Part shown: piece by piece, positions 14,201-25,009 of the stretch
How positions within the stretch are numbered: the stretch's first letter is position 1
Layout: the number at the start of each line of letters is the position of its first letter
Assembly (NCBI RefSeq): GCF_048771995.1
Contig: NC_133063.1
Coordinates: 62,748,810-62,812,809 of the forward strand
Length of the DNA stretch: 64,000 nt
Direction of reading: 5' to 3'
Source: Taeniopygia guttata
Taxonomy: Eukaryota > Chordata > Aves > Passeriformes > Estrildidae
The notes under the pieces: generated by a model
Told to the model about the DNA's origin: nothing
Database searches by the model: none
The model's input: only the letters and a program-made list of their open reading frames with translations
Program-made: the position numbers and the translations under genes

Positions 14201-17200
14201 TGTCAAAATTCTAGAAAAATAGCTTTATTGTCTTAATTTTAGATACTCAAAATAACTTCATTAATTTAAATGCATGAACTAACATCTACTTACTACCAAG
14301 GATTCAGCATGCAAAAATAGATCTAGTAAACTATTTCACTAAAGAAGTCTAACAGAAATTTCATTATGGTTCAAACAAAAGATAAAAGAGGGAATAAAAT
14401 TAATCAACATAAAAATCCTGTAGATTTTATCTAATTAACCACTCTCTGCTGTCTTGCAAATAAAAGGGCAGGGGAAGGAAAACAGATGAGAGAGAGATGA
14501 AAGATCAGAAAATGCAAATACCTTAGCTAGTATCTAATCAGTACCCAACACTCCTGTTCAAATATTTTAACAAAATTTCTGCTTTTTTCCAACAGCATTG
14601 TCAGCTTGTGAACATCTCTGATCACTTAACACAAACAGCTGCTTTTGCTAGTCATTTTCCATTTGTGTTTGTGCTGTTAATTATTTCTGTTTAAGCATGC
14701 CCTCTAGAGACAAGCTGCAAGCCTTTGAGGATCAGTGTCTGCCAAATACCTCATCTATTGACATCTATTGTAAAATAGATCGTGAAAGACAGTAAAAACT
14801 ACCAGACATTATGTATCCCTCCAGTGAATTCAAATTACTATTATGTAAGAGGGCAGGAGGTTGCTAGGTGCTACACCTAGACAAGGCAAAGTAAACAAAA
14901 GTATTTGTCTTTCACTATAATAATAGTTGTAGGCAAAAAAAAACAACGTGTTTCTGTGCTCACAAACATGCCAATTATCTGCCTATATCATCTTACTCAC
15001 ACAGCTGCCCCAAAAAAAGACACCAGCTACTCAAATAATAAGTTGTGTTAAGTAAGACATGCTTGAGACATTACACAAGTGTGCCAAGTCAACCAAGATT
15101 TAAGCTTTTTAAAGGGCAGTACAGAGGGTCAGACCAAAACACTGAAAAGTTAGGCAGAGTCAGAAGAAAATAATAGTATCATGAACTGTAATAAAACAAT
15201 TGTTTAATCTCACAATACCAGAAACCTCACTGGCATTTCACTTCTTGTCAAAGATAACTGCATACATCTCACATTGCTGCAAGCATCTTTTCAATTATTT
15301 TAACTTGACCAGATCTAGAGCATTCAAAAATATTTGACTCACCTAAATACTTATCTAACCTGTTCATCTAAGCCAAGTACTTGCACACTGGTTAACACAG
15401 CCCATTGAAACTATCTTTCTTAGTGAACACCAAAAAAAAGAGGTTAAAAAACACTGTCCTTCCCAGTATCAGCCATCCTATAGCTTTCCCTGATGGCTGC
15501 TTAACACATCTTTTACCTTACTTCATATTAATGGAGTTCCCAAGGAATATGATTTTCTCCCTTTACACTTTTTTCTGAGCCTTGGTTTCTCCAGTATTGG
15601 CTTTACACGTTCAAATTACCTTTTATACCTGTGTAGGTTGAGCTACCTTCAACTTTCTGCACTACCTTTTATATTTCAGGTCATTCAGTTCTTGCAACAC
15701 TCTCAGCCATTCATGTTTTAGGATATCACGTTTTTTTCAATATTGAGATAGTCCATATTTTTACCCTTTAGTCTGAGGGTTTTTTAACAAGAAAAAAAAA
15801 TCATTACAGTAATTATTAATGTGTTCATGTATTTTCTGGAGCAGTGTCATCAAACAACTTTACTACACTGATTGAATATAGAATAGCTTTAATAGTGCAT
15901 GATGAATTCTCTCATTTATCAAAACAAGGTTAATATTAGGCATGATCATTAAAAAGTCATTAATAATGCTCTGAATTTACAGAGGCTGAAACTATGTAAA
16001 ATTGGGTTTTATACATAGTCTATGAACAGGCTACTAACCTTAATTCAAAGAAGCTAGCTATAAAAAACTATAAGGCCACAATTTGCTCCCTACAGCCTTC
16101 TAATATAAACCATTCCGGTTTTTAATCATTCAGAGGCAAAAAAAAAAAAAATATATGCCTTTTAAAATTTAAGAATATATATATATATATATATACAGAG
16201 AGAGAACTTGTGCAATGCTCTAGCATCCAAAAAGCAGTGGTGATTTGTTACAGGAAAAAAAAACCAAACAACTTCCCTTTTTTTTTCTTTTCATTTGATG
16301 GATTTGGGACAATTTCAATAGTACATGAATCATGTAAAATTTTGCAATCTTATCAAGATACAGAAAGACGAACACTGTAAGAACTTAAACACACAGCTGT
16401 AATGGAAATGCTTTCAGAGCACACAGACAAGCATGAACAGCTATTAAGTTTACACAAAATATGAAGGTAAAAATGGTACTTTTCTTAAAAATACCTTAGT
16501 TACAGAATTTCAGTAACTAACAAGCTTAAAAAATTATCCATAGACCTTAGGTATACTGTGAGTGTCAGGATCTGATAATCAATTATGCACTCCATATAAA
16601 CGTAGTCTATATTTTCTACTGCTGCTACTACTAATAGTTGCTGCCTTTTACATAGCAGAATGCAATTTCTAGGTCCTGTGAGATATTTGAAATATAAGAA
16701 ATATTGTAGATACACATACCATTAAACATTGACATAATTTAAGTCAAAAATGTGGTAGTCTAGGAAAAAATAAAACTCTACAGGTGATGCCTTACCAACA
16801 CAACACAGAGGCTGCTCTAAGCATCTTAGAGCAAGACATTGGTATACCAGTATATAAACAAGTCAAGAGGCTATGTAGAGAATAAATAATTTTATTCTTA
16901 TACGTAAGCACTAGAGAAACAAGAAATTTAGTTTAAATACAAATATATATTAAATATATACTAAAGCCTCTAAAATGTGAGAGCTTCTTGAAGATGAAAT
17001 AATAAAAAGAAAATTAAGTTCCACAGACATGGAAAAATATGACAGCTGAATATCAAAACTTCAAAGAAAAAGTGAGAAGTTTTTTTAGCTTTTGTTTGAG
17101 TTGGGTTGTTCAGTTTGTTTGTTTTTTTTTTAATTGAGACAATGTTTATCTAATCTGTTAATAGTTGCTTCACAGAGGCACAAGCTGCCATGACTAACCA

Positions 17201-18843
17201 TCAGCAACCTAGAGAGCTGGGAAAAAGAAGTTTTACCTTTTTTGCAATGTACAGCTATTTCCCAAAACATATACAATGTTCCATATTTTTCATTAAATAT
17301 TCTGTCTTCACTGAACAGCAAGAAGAAACGATGGTAACTTCAGTACACAAATCATGCAATTAGCTTGACACAGTTCTGCAGAAAGGTGCAATTATCAAAC
17401 CTTTCAAGTAAGGCTCACCTGATCAGTAAGAGATATGCGATATTAAGCCTTACTGCTAGAGATTAAGGACTAATACATTGTACCCAGCAGTTACAAGAGC
17501 TGTTGCTGTGTTAAGACTCCTTATAGAGACTAAACTTTACAGAGATGCTATGAACGCCTTGACTAACTGAAGGAAAATTGCTGCAGAGATGAAACTAAAT
17601 GAGGACGCCATTTCAGAACATAAGCATGAAAACAAAAATGTCCATGCTGCAAAAAGCTCCAGAAGCTTACAAAATCTGGTTAATGTATATGAGTGCCTAG
17701 GAATGGATTTGCAGGTAGGCAAATACCTCGAGGATGTTTCACACCTACTGTTTGAATGTACCTGTAAAAAAACCTGACCCTCTGTGTTTGCTTTTGCTGA
17801 TGCTGCAGATACCACGGATGTACATTCAAAACTGAGCCAGCACAGATCACTGCATAGGCATCCGTTCATGGTCTGTGTCTGACAGACCTTTGGTGCTGTT
17901 TTCTTGTAAGTACCTTACTAAGGAGACCTCAGGAGCGCACACTCAAACAGAACACTTTACTGCCTTCAGAACTGGCATGATCATTTAATTCTACAAACCA
18001 CTGCTTACATTGCCTAGTACAGCTAGGCACCGCCTTTGCAAACACCTAAGGCAGTATCTACTCCTGGTTCTTTAAGGCTAAAAATAACAAGTATTCCAGA
18101 CCTACAGATGACAGCGCCAAGAACGAATGGGATGTCACTGCCGCTCGCGGAGAGGCCACTCACCCCCACAAGAACTAAAACACCGTCAAAACCCCTTGGC
18201 GTTTAAACACGGCTTATTTCCGGGCGTGGAAAACGCCCGTAAACCAGTTCAGTTTCGCATTCCCAGAACCAGGCCAGTCTCCCGCCTCCAAACTGCCCGC
18301 CCACCAATTCCCAAACTTTCCGCGAACACCACAGACACTGCGGTCAGCCAAGGTCCGTCCCCATTTAGGAGACAACACGGGAGGCTCCACATAGAAAAAC
18401 AAAACAGAAGCGGCCGTTCATGCGCCTCCAGGACTTGGTCCCGTTTCTCTTATCCCGGTTCTGCAGCTCCTCCCGCTCCGCCGCCGCGGCCCCCGCTGCC
18501 GGCTGCTTCGCGGGCACCACCTCCCAGCCCGCCCCCGCGGCTATTTTTAAGCGGCCAGGCAGGTGGGAAGGCAGTAGAGCTGTCGGGTGGGCCGGTGGCC
18601 CGGCCCGGCCGCGCCCGGGACACCGCCCCGGCCTCCTCCCTTGTGCGGGCGGCAGGGCGAGCCCGGCCGGGCAGGAAGGCACGCGGCCGCATGAGGGAGG
18701 GCGGGAGGGCAGGCGGCTCCCCCGCGGCGCGCCAGGCCCGTACCTCCCCAGATGCCCAGCTTCAGCTGGGAGCTGTCCAGGTTCACCACGTAGTCGCCAA
18801 GGAAACGGTTCAGGACGTCCACGACCAGGGACTCAAACACCAT
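2214..18843 (-). CDS. VPS13A: VPS13A (chorein), 5' part: exons 1-14, partial gene
   Basis: VPS13A is a very large bridge-like lipid-transfer protein (human about 3,170 residues) that channels phospholipids at contacts between the ER and mitochondria or lipid droplets. Loss in humans causes chorea-acanthocytosis. Fourteen exons on the minus strand join without a frame break into 408 codons: 100, 44, 43, 96, 102, 110, 60, 60, 81, 58, 128, 107, 172 and 63 nt. The product starts [20 protein letters not shown], the chorein-N signature, and keeps family blocks such as [34 protein letters not shown] and ELLESVDMM. The start at 18843 has A at -3 and G at +4, a strong Kozak context, and lies in a CpG island. 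This covers roughly the first 13 percent of the protein, the chorein-N cap and the start of the hydrophobic groove. VPS13C and VPS13D are less likely because the residue matches follow VPS13A closely. The remaining exons lie past base 1. Confidence 0.97.
2634..2805 (-). CDS. VPS13A: VPS13A exon 13 (residues 330-387)
   Basis: The largest internal exon here (172 nt). It completes the tryptophan pair WW and runs through [20 protein letters not shown] to [20 protein letters not shown]. The MWSW and YKELYK blocks match the family. Acceptor CTTTTAG, donor GAG|GTTAGT, an allowed but weaker donor. Confidence 0.96.
3451..3557 (-). CDS. VPS13A: VPS13A exon 12 (residues 295-329 plus two bases)
   Basis: A 107-nt exon coding [20 protein letters not shown] and then [15 protein letters not shown], with the first two bases of a tryptophan codon. 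ELLESVDMM is conserved across VPS13 paralogues. Acceptor GCCCAG, donor G|GTAGGC. Confidence 0.96.
3766..3893 (-). CDS. VPS13A: VPS13A exon 11 (residues 252-294)
   Basis: A 128-nt exon that completes a split valine and reads [20 protein letters not shown], then [20 protein letters not shown] and KPQ. Acceptor TTTTTAG, donor CAG|GTACCA. Confidence 0.96.
5837..5894 (-). CDS. VPS13A: VPS13A exon 10 (residues 233-251 plus one base)
   Basis: A 58-nt exon coding [19 protein letters not shown]. The tail (IPDGYDF) continues into VFRPIS of exon 11, as in mammals. Acceptor TGTGTAG, donor G|GTAAGT. It is preceded by a 1.9-kb intron in the direction of exon 11. Confidence 0.94.
6327..6407 (-). CDS. VPS13A: VPS13A exon 9 (residues 206-232)
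   Basis: An 81-nt, phase-0 exon with [20 protein letters not shown] and ending GGWDESL. The LDNLFAYWN block is diagnostic of VPS13A and VPS13C. Acceptor TTCCAG, donor TTG|GTAAGA. Confidence 0.96.
6618..6677 (-). CDS. VPS13A: VPS13A exon 8 (residues 186-205)
   Basis: A 60-nt, phase-0 exon coding [20 protein letters not shown], matching the family's PCLHDET block. Acceptor TTTCAG, donor AAG|GTACAG. Confidence 0.94.
7683..7742 (-). CDS. VPS13A: VPS13A exon 7 (residues 166-185)
   Basis: A 60-nt, phase-0 exon coding [20 protein letters not shown], nearly the mammalian sequence. Acceptor CTTTTAG, donor CAG|GTAATT. Skipping it would keep the frame. Confidence 0.96.
7947..8056 (-). CDS. VPS13A: VPS13A exon 6 (residues 129-165)
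   Basis: A 110-nt exon reading [20 protein letters not shown] followed by [17 protein letters not shown]. The block IHIRYEDD is a hallmark of the VPS13 N-terminal region. Acceptor ACATAG, donor GAT|GTAAGT, ending on a codon boundary. Confidence 0.96.
8711..8812 (-). CDS. VPS13A: VPS13A exon 5 (residues 95-128 plus one base)
   Basis: A 102-nt exon coding [20 protein letters not shown] and then [14 protein letters not shown], a charged helical linker typical of VPS13 proteins. The acceptor is GTTAAG, preceded by a weak, purine-interrupted pyrimidine tract, so this is the poorest splice site of the set. The donor is G|GTAAGA. Confidence 0.93.
9106..9201 (-). CDS. VPS13A: VPS13A exon 4 (residues 63-94 plus one base)
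   Basis: A 96-nt exon reading [20 protein letters not shown] and continuing to VYLLIVPTA. The [12 protein letters not shown] block matches the [12 protein letters not shown] of mammalian VPS13A. Acceptor TTTGTAG, donor A|GTAAGT. Confidence 0.95.
10083..10125 (-). CDS. VPS13A: VPS13A exon 3 (residues 49-62 plus one base)
   Basis: A 43-nt exon coding [14 protein letters not shown], flanked by acceptor CTTTCAG and donor A|GTAAGT. It leaves the first base of a serine codon that exon 4 completes. Confidence 0.95.
10640..10683 (-). CDS. VPS13A: VPS13A exon 2 (residues 34-48)
   Basis: A 44-nt exon with acceptor CTTTTAG and donor CTG|GTAAGC. The split glycine codon completes [15 protein letters not shown], a strongly conserved VPS13 stretch. 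It is too short for ORF-based gene finding and was located by splice sites and homology to the family. Confidence 0.95.
10790..11430. repeat. possible old, unclassified repeat in intron 1
   Basis: This block is less AT-rich than its surroundings and has LTR-like wording, but I could not find TG...CA ends, a target duplication or a poly-A signal in the right place. It is listed only because its composition is unlike the rest of the intron. It could equally be unique sequence. Confidence 0.25.
13700..13722. repeat. poly-A run (23 A)
   Basis: An uninterrupted run of A followed by A-rich sequence in intron 1 of VPS13A. On its own it does not show a retroposon. Confidence 0.9.
16175..16194. repeat. 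(TA)n microsatellite
   Basis: About ten TA units within intron 1 of VPS13A, followed by a short (AG) stretch. Confidence 0.9.
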
Positions 18844-19105
18844 CCTGCCGCACGGCCAGCCGCCGCCCGGCAGCAGCAGCAGCAGCGCCGCCGCCCCGGC
18901 TCCGGCCGCTGCGCCAGCCCGCCCCGCCCGCGGCCCGAGGGGCGGTGCGGCGCTACCCCCGCCCCGCTCCGCCCGGCGGGCGGGCCAGGAAGAGGCGCGG
19001 CCTGGCCGCGGCTACGGCGGCCGGTGGGGCTGCGCAGCGCCGCCTGCTGCCGGCCCTTCCCTCCGGAGGCGCTCCGCACGCGTGCTGGCTGCCCGCTGGT
19101 GTAAA
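18360..19105 (-). promoter_or_regulatory. CpG-island promoter of VPS13A
   Basis: A sharp rise in G+C and CpG covers the first coding exon, the 5' leader and the start of intron 1. There is no obvious TATA box at a sensible distance from the start codon, as expected for a broadly expressed CpG-island promoter. The leader carries (CTG)5 and GGC-rich blocks. The long open frames in this island on both strands come from the low density of stop codons in GC-rich DNA. Confidence 0.85.
18744..18843 (-). CDS. VPS13A: VPS13A exon 1 (residues 1-33 plus one base)
   Basis: Codes for the amphipathic chorein-N start, with residues [17 protein letters not shown] and ending SQLKLGIWG. The donor reads G|GTACGG, leaving one base of codon 34. 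The 5' leader just upstream is GC-rich and contains five CTG/CAG triplets (18871-18886). Confidence 0.97.
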
Positions 19106-19116
19106 GGTACGAGGTA

Positions 19117-19535
19117 CCCCAGAGTGGGTGAGGCTGGAAGGGACCACAGGAGATCTGGTCCAATCTCCTTGCTCAAGCAAGGAGAGCAAATGGCGCAGGA
19201 TTGCGGCCCTGTTCTTGAATGTCGCTAGTTAGTTGTCAGCAACTTCTCTGGGCAGCCGGTTCCAGTGCTAGGTCGCTGCACAGTAAAGAAGCTATTCCTC
19301 ATGTATAGGTGGAGCTTCCCGTACATCATTTTCTGCCCATTGACCCTTGTGCTATTGCTCGGCACCACTGAGCAGGGTCTGGATCCTTCAGGTACTCACA
19401 GACATTGTTAAGGTTTCCTCTCAGCTCTTCTTGAGGCTGAGCAAGCCCAACTCCCTCAACCTAGGGGATTCCAATCCCTTAATCATCTTTTTGCTCTCCA
19501 CTGAACCCATTAGTTTGTCCAAGGGATTTAAATGT
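19117..19535 (-). repeat. CR1 LINE, 3' fragment, directly upstream of VPS13A
   Basis: Read on the minus strand this is the CR1 3' region. On the plus strand one sees 'gtgaggctggaagggacc', 'gggcagccggttccagtg', 'cacagtaaagaagctattcc', 'cccttgtgctattgctcg' and 'tgaggctgagcaagccc'. The CR1 tail points at the CpG island and ends only about 270 bp upstream of the VPS13A start codon. The copy is moderately diverged, so it is not a recent insertion. Confidence 0.88.
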
Positions 19536-22500
19536 GGCATAGCCATAACAGGTTTTGGAGTATTTTTCTCTTCCCCAGCCTAGGCAGATATAGAAATTAC
19601 TGCATGTCTTGAGCTGTTCAAAAGTGGCTGAGCTATTACTGGCATAATGACTGAAACAAACTGAATTGAATTTATCTCTCCAAAGAGCTTGACTCCCAGG
19701 GTGTTTTCTGGCTTGGGTGTCAGCTGAATCGCATGGAAATAACTGGGCCGTGTTTGCCCTGAGTGGCTGTGCTGAGTACCCCTGCAGTCACAAGGTTTTT
19801 TAAGGAAACTTCCCTGTCTGACCATTCACAAGGCTCGCAGGCAGTTGCGCTCCTGATGCCGGAGACTTTCACTGCTAGGACCAAAGGCCCTTCACAGCAG
19901 GTGGCTTTAGTGAGTCACTGAAGTGAGCCACTGGACTTCTTACACACTTCATGTTCTGTCAGTGTTGCTGAACCCTTGTATTCAGTATAAAAAAATAAAC
20001 CACTGAGGGAAAAGGAATGAGAAAACTGCCAGATATTATACACCTTTTTGTTCCTTTTTACAGAAATAAAATAATACTGCCTACCACTTCTGACATTTCC
20101 TTTTACTATGGGATTTATAAGCCTGCTTACCACAACCTGCCACACCAGCAATTCCTTGCATCCACCCAATATGCAGAATAAAATAATTTGGAAAGAAGTA
20201 TCTTGATATAAAGAAATAAATTTTTATGTATATAAAAATGAAATTGTTTCTTAATAACACAAGGAAGTTGGAAGAGTAAGACTGAAGAATGATAACAGAA
20301 GATGTAAAATGCACAGTCTTACGTTTCTCTGAAGTTACTTTGTATTGTTTGGAAAAATTACAATCTCAGCATTTCCAGTTCTTGGGTTTAGCATCTTTTC
20401 TATTGAAAAACAGCAGAAATAAAAAAATGTAAAAAAAAAAAACAAACACCCCACACACACAACAAAAACCACAACCCACAACTACATTAGAAATAGGTTA
20501 ATTGGATCAATAAACCTGAATGTGATCAGCAGCTTGTGCACATGAAATGTAACTGTGTCCATGCACTAATACACATAGATGAGACTCTCTATAGACTCTC
20601 TAGCTGGCTTTGTATAAATTTCTTGCACAAAGCCAGACATACTTCTTTTAAGCTATCTCTAGAGAAAAGTGTGAACAAAAGGCTTTATTTTGTGACTCAA
20701 ATCACACATCTTCCTATTTAGTTTTAGAAAAGCTAGACGTCAAATCTATTTCTGTCCAGTTACTATTCCAAAATTGGGCTTTGGCACTATATGTCTTCAG
20801 GATTATCTTCTACCAATTAGTTTTCCAAAGTAACTTTACTTTGCAAGTCTACTGCTCCTTAGGGTGTGGGTAAAATTTCTTTGTCTTGTTCAAATATTCT
20901 GGAGAAGGCTTTCTGAAGTCAGGGAGGCAGGAGTGTCCTAGGTCAAGTATGATTTCTTTTGATCACAGTGATACAATTTTTATTCTGTTACAGCAAAGAA
21001 AATTTTATGGTACGATGGATTTTTTTGAATGCACAAAATATGGGTGAATCTTCTACAGCAATCAGCGAGGCTTGAAGCTCTCCACCTGAGAAAAACTGCT
21101 TACTGCTGATGAACTGCTAGGCCTAGGGTATGTGACCACAGACAAGCATGTGTGTCCTATTAGTGACTCTTACCTACTTAGAAATCCATAATATTTGCAG
21201 ACTCATCAAGGCAGAGGGTTCTATCTTATTCCCCTTCATTCCTCTTCATGTCCCACAGCTCATTAGCACTGGCAGGAGCAGTGTAATTTCAAGCTCAGGC
21301 TGGAGCAGTATCTGTGAAGTAAGGAACAGAGTGCACCAAATAGTGGACCATCTTGGGGCATCCATCCAGTCCCATTAACCAAAGTTTCTCCCAGGCATTT
21401 CCACAAAATTTGGGAACTCTGTCTACATACACAACGCAGTCAGAGCCAACATGACAATCAGAGGCACCTGGACAGCAGTTTTTCCACTTGAACTCTTGTC
21501 CTGTATGTTCCTGCAGTCTCCATTGAAATCAATTAGTAATCACTCTGCTTTTCCCATTTTTGTAACCAAAGCTTCTGAAGTGCCTGATGGCACTTTACAC
21601 CTGTGACAAAGCTATTTAATATGTGGCACTTTACCCCTGTAACAAAGCTGTTTAACATGTGGCAAGATGTTAGCAATCAATTTTCTGGGTTCACTGCTCA
21701 TGGAATTTCTGCAAGCTGAGCCTGGAGGCCACAGACTTCTTTGAGACGGTGAGGGATTCCATGTGAGCTTTCTGCTACCTTCTGTGTGAAGACTGCTAAG
21801 ACTTCTACTGAAGTGACTCAGAACCTCACATGTCTGCCAGGATGGCAGGCCATCTTCAGGGTAAGTGTTGTCCTTGCTTCAGGACAATCACAAACATCCT
21901 TCTCAGCCACATATTAGAATTCAGGAAAGTAAATTTGTCATTAAAAAAAAAAAATAGAATCCAGTGTAAAAGATGTTTCTTCTTAGTTTACACTCTCCTT
22001 AAAAACTTCTAATTTCCACTATCTAATAAAGTTACATAACTTTAGGCATATTGCTATGATTCTATGCATTTTCATGTTCATAAATATGAATGTTCTTATC
22101 ATTGTTTCCTCCATGTTGCAGATAGTGCTTTCAAAATGGTTTTAATTCAAAGAAGCATGAAGTGCAGTGAATAGAGCAGGAGGAATTGTGAACCTTCTTA
22201 TTGTGTCCCTGAAAACCTAAAAGCCTAATCTTACAGGGCTTTCAAAATTGTTGAGCTAGTTGGAGATTTTTAGAATATAACTGCAGCAAAACCACACACC
22301 ACAAGGGTGCCTTATTTCCTAAATCTTTCAGTGTCACCTGGTTTTGAATCTCCTTCAGAATCAGCTGAATCATGGTGGAATGTTTGCTCTGCTTACACAA
22401 ATTTTTCCTCAAGACAAGGTGAAATGTGTAAGTCATACAATCCTTCAATTACATATGCAGCAATGTAGTTACTGCTGAAATGTATAGTAATCTTAGTAAA

Positions 22501-25004
22501 TCAGTCTTACTGAGCGTGAGCTGCTTAAGGACTTTGAAATCCAAAGACAAAATCAGAATTTTTTATCTGCTCAAGCTATGCAATAAAAACTCCAGGATCT
22601 TCTTATCAATAAAACACTTCAGCTAAATTTTAAAGCCAGTTCTTGCAGTTCGAGGAACAAACTAGAGAGTAATTTTATTCTTCTTGTCATCATCAAAGGA
22701 TTCATTCAGTGATTTGGTAAAATAGAAGCTTTAGAAGTCCAGTGGTCTTTTTAACACCGTCCCTGAGAAGACTCTGATATTCAAGCTTTGTTCAAAATTG
22801 TAGTCTAACATGGCAGTAGACAAAACAGGCTGTACCTCAGCAGCAGATATCTCGGTACAGTACCAGATATAACCTTGGGACGGGGATATGTGTCAGTCCA
22901 AGGAGAGTGAATTCACCATAGCCGCTGATGCAACAGCATGACATGTTTCTTTATCTCAATTTGTTTTCAGCTGCTATGCAGCTTATCAGCTAGAAAGTAC
23001 CACCAAGTTCCTCCCTCTTCTGCAGGGGTGTCAACAGAGCCTGGTCATGGTGTCCCACTCCACCCTTCCTTTAATTCCCTTGAGACTGTGTTGTGTGTGG
23101 GAGGTCAGGTATGCTGGCCACATTCCATCCAGGGAGGAACAACTGTATTTTCCCCTGTGTTTTTCATACCATTATCTTTTTATCCCATCATCTTCCCACA
23201 CAAGCAGTATTCATGGATTTTACAGTTTACCTATCCTTCTCAGAGTAGGCATATATCCAGGGTTTACAAGTGATGGAAGGAGAGATGTTTTTGTTTGAGG
23301 GAATTATGTAGAATTGTTGTAAATTAAGAACCTGCAAAAGGGGGAAAAACAATCTGAGTGGAGACTGAGACAATATGGAGAGGTCCTACAGACATACAGT
23401 TGGGGTTTTTTTTTCAAAAAAATTAATACACAAAAAAAAGCCATGCTGATGTACAGTTCCAAACCTATGGATTATGATTTCAGACAGAAACAAAAACTTT
23501 TGACACTTTTTTAGTAGTAGCAGTAATTTTTTCCATCAAATAAGTTTAAAAGGATTTACAGCTTTATATATTTATATGTAAAGAAAACCATTATTCTATC
23601 AAAAAATTCACACATAAAGGATCTCTTCTTTCTTTTATACCATTTGAGAGATTAGTTCTTGCTCCACTATTTTTCTAGATCTTTGATTACTGAAGCCTAT
23701 CAAAGCATCTTTTACTTTTTTAAAGTGTGCAGTTTCACTGAAAGCCCAAGTATTAGCATATAAACAAAAAATTGGAGTTGGCAGTGAAAAGGGAATGAGA
23801 GAAACAACTACTCAGTTTGAACACACATACTACTACAATTGCTTCAGTATTAAAGCACTTGAAATATTGAGACCTTTCATCCTTTGAATTGTTAGACCCA
23901 TATCAAACCTATTCCTACTGTATTTCTCGAAGGATTTTGAGAGCTCTATCCTGATCCTTAGTTTTCCAGTATGGATAAAATATGGGGAAAGAGCAACTCT
24001 AAAGAGTTTCAGTTGAAAAAAAGAAACATAGAAAAGAAGGCACCAGCTTGAGCAACTCACCTTAAAAGTGACACTTCCTTGGCACTTCCATCACACATAC
24101 TCTGAAGTTCCCAAAAAGTAAAGTTTTACAGTAGCATTTGTTTTATTGTCTGTTTTTGGAAGAGCAGTGTTAGGCATCATTCCAAGTGGTCCCCTTATTA
24201 GCAAAGTAAATAGATGTGTTGCCACTTATTCCAGTAGAAATGGCACCAGGACCCCAACAGAGCAAGTCTGAGTACTGAAAATACAAATAATCTGTATTGG
24301 ACATGACAAATTTCCACAAGAGAATGTGTCAATAAAATTATTCAGAGGATACAGCTACAATTGACAGAACTGCTCAGGGTATGCTACATGATACTTTTCA
24401 TGACACAGACCTCTTTTTGGCACAAAGGGCAGGTATATGTTATTTCCTTGGTTTTGAGAAATCAATTCATAGAACTTATTGGCCATCTTCATCTTCATAT
24501 ATTTTTATTATAACACAGTTCCTTATATTCAACCCCAGTATACATTTCTGCTGTGCTACACAGACAAATACTCATAATATGCTGCATAAATACCTACAAT
24601 ATGCTGCATATCCTGCTCAATGTGTAGAACTTTGCCTCTTTTCATATATGATATGTAATTATTGAACATCTTATTTGTGTTTTAATTAGACACTAAGCAC
24701 TGGTCTTCAATGAAGCCTGCACTTTTATACTGCATTCCCACTTCTGTTGTGCTACCGAACCTCAGTTAGGTGATATCATTGTGCTAATGCAGCTGCTCAC
24801 TGATAATGCTCAAGGTTGGTAATAGCAGTAATCAAATAGTAGTCTACATGCTAGATTTGATCTGTAAGACTCTCGAGTCTGCTAAATGCATGTCTTGATG
24901 GGGGAAAATAGGAAGGGAGATGAGAGAAGGTAAGTAGGTAAGTGTGTGGTGTCAGATCTGAAGGCCAGCATATGGGTAAATATTTTTTCACCTCTTTCAG
25001 TTGA
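19536..25004. other. intergenic, no gene seen
   Basis: AT-rich sequence upstream of VPS13A. It contains short A-runs, a CA-rich patch near 20430-20470 and a 36-bp tandem duplication listed separately. Open frames such as 22938-23273 and 24381-24665 show no known domain or splice-linked partner. Confidence 0.7.
21589..21660. repeat. 36-bp tandem duplication, two copies
   Basis: Two adjacent 36-bp units (21589-21624 and 21625-21660), each beginning 'ggcactttac' and ending 'tgt', differ at only a few positions. A third copy begins ('ggca') but does not continue. Confidence 0.9.
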
Positions 25005-25009
25005 CCAAA

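Larger units (their letters stand above)
10684..18743 (-). other. VPS13A intron 1 (8.06 kb)
   Basis: Joins exon 1 to the 44-nt exon 2. Mostly AT-rich with A-runs at 12499-12516 and 13700-13722 and a (TA)n tract near 16175-16194. The stretch nearest exon 1, from about 18120, becomes GC- and CpG-rich and belongs to the promoter island. A more GC-balanced block near 10.8-11.4 kb may be an old repeat. No exon of another gene was recognised. Confidence 0.85.

Noticed and set aside
17537..17869. 110-residue minus-strand open frame in intron 1
   Set aside because: No family resemblance, no strong start context and no splice-linked partner; probably chance.
18127..19104. 325-residue plus-strand open frame (and other frames at 18365-19232)
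   Set aside because: They lie in the GC-rich VPS13A island where stop codons are scarce. The products are Arg/Pro/Ala/Gly-rich without domains, and one strand already holds VPS13A exon 1.
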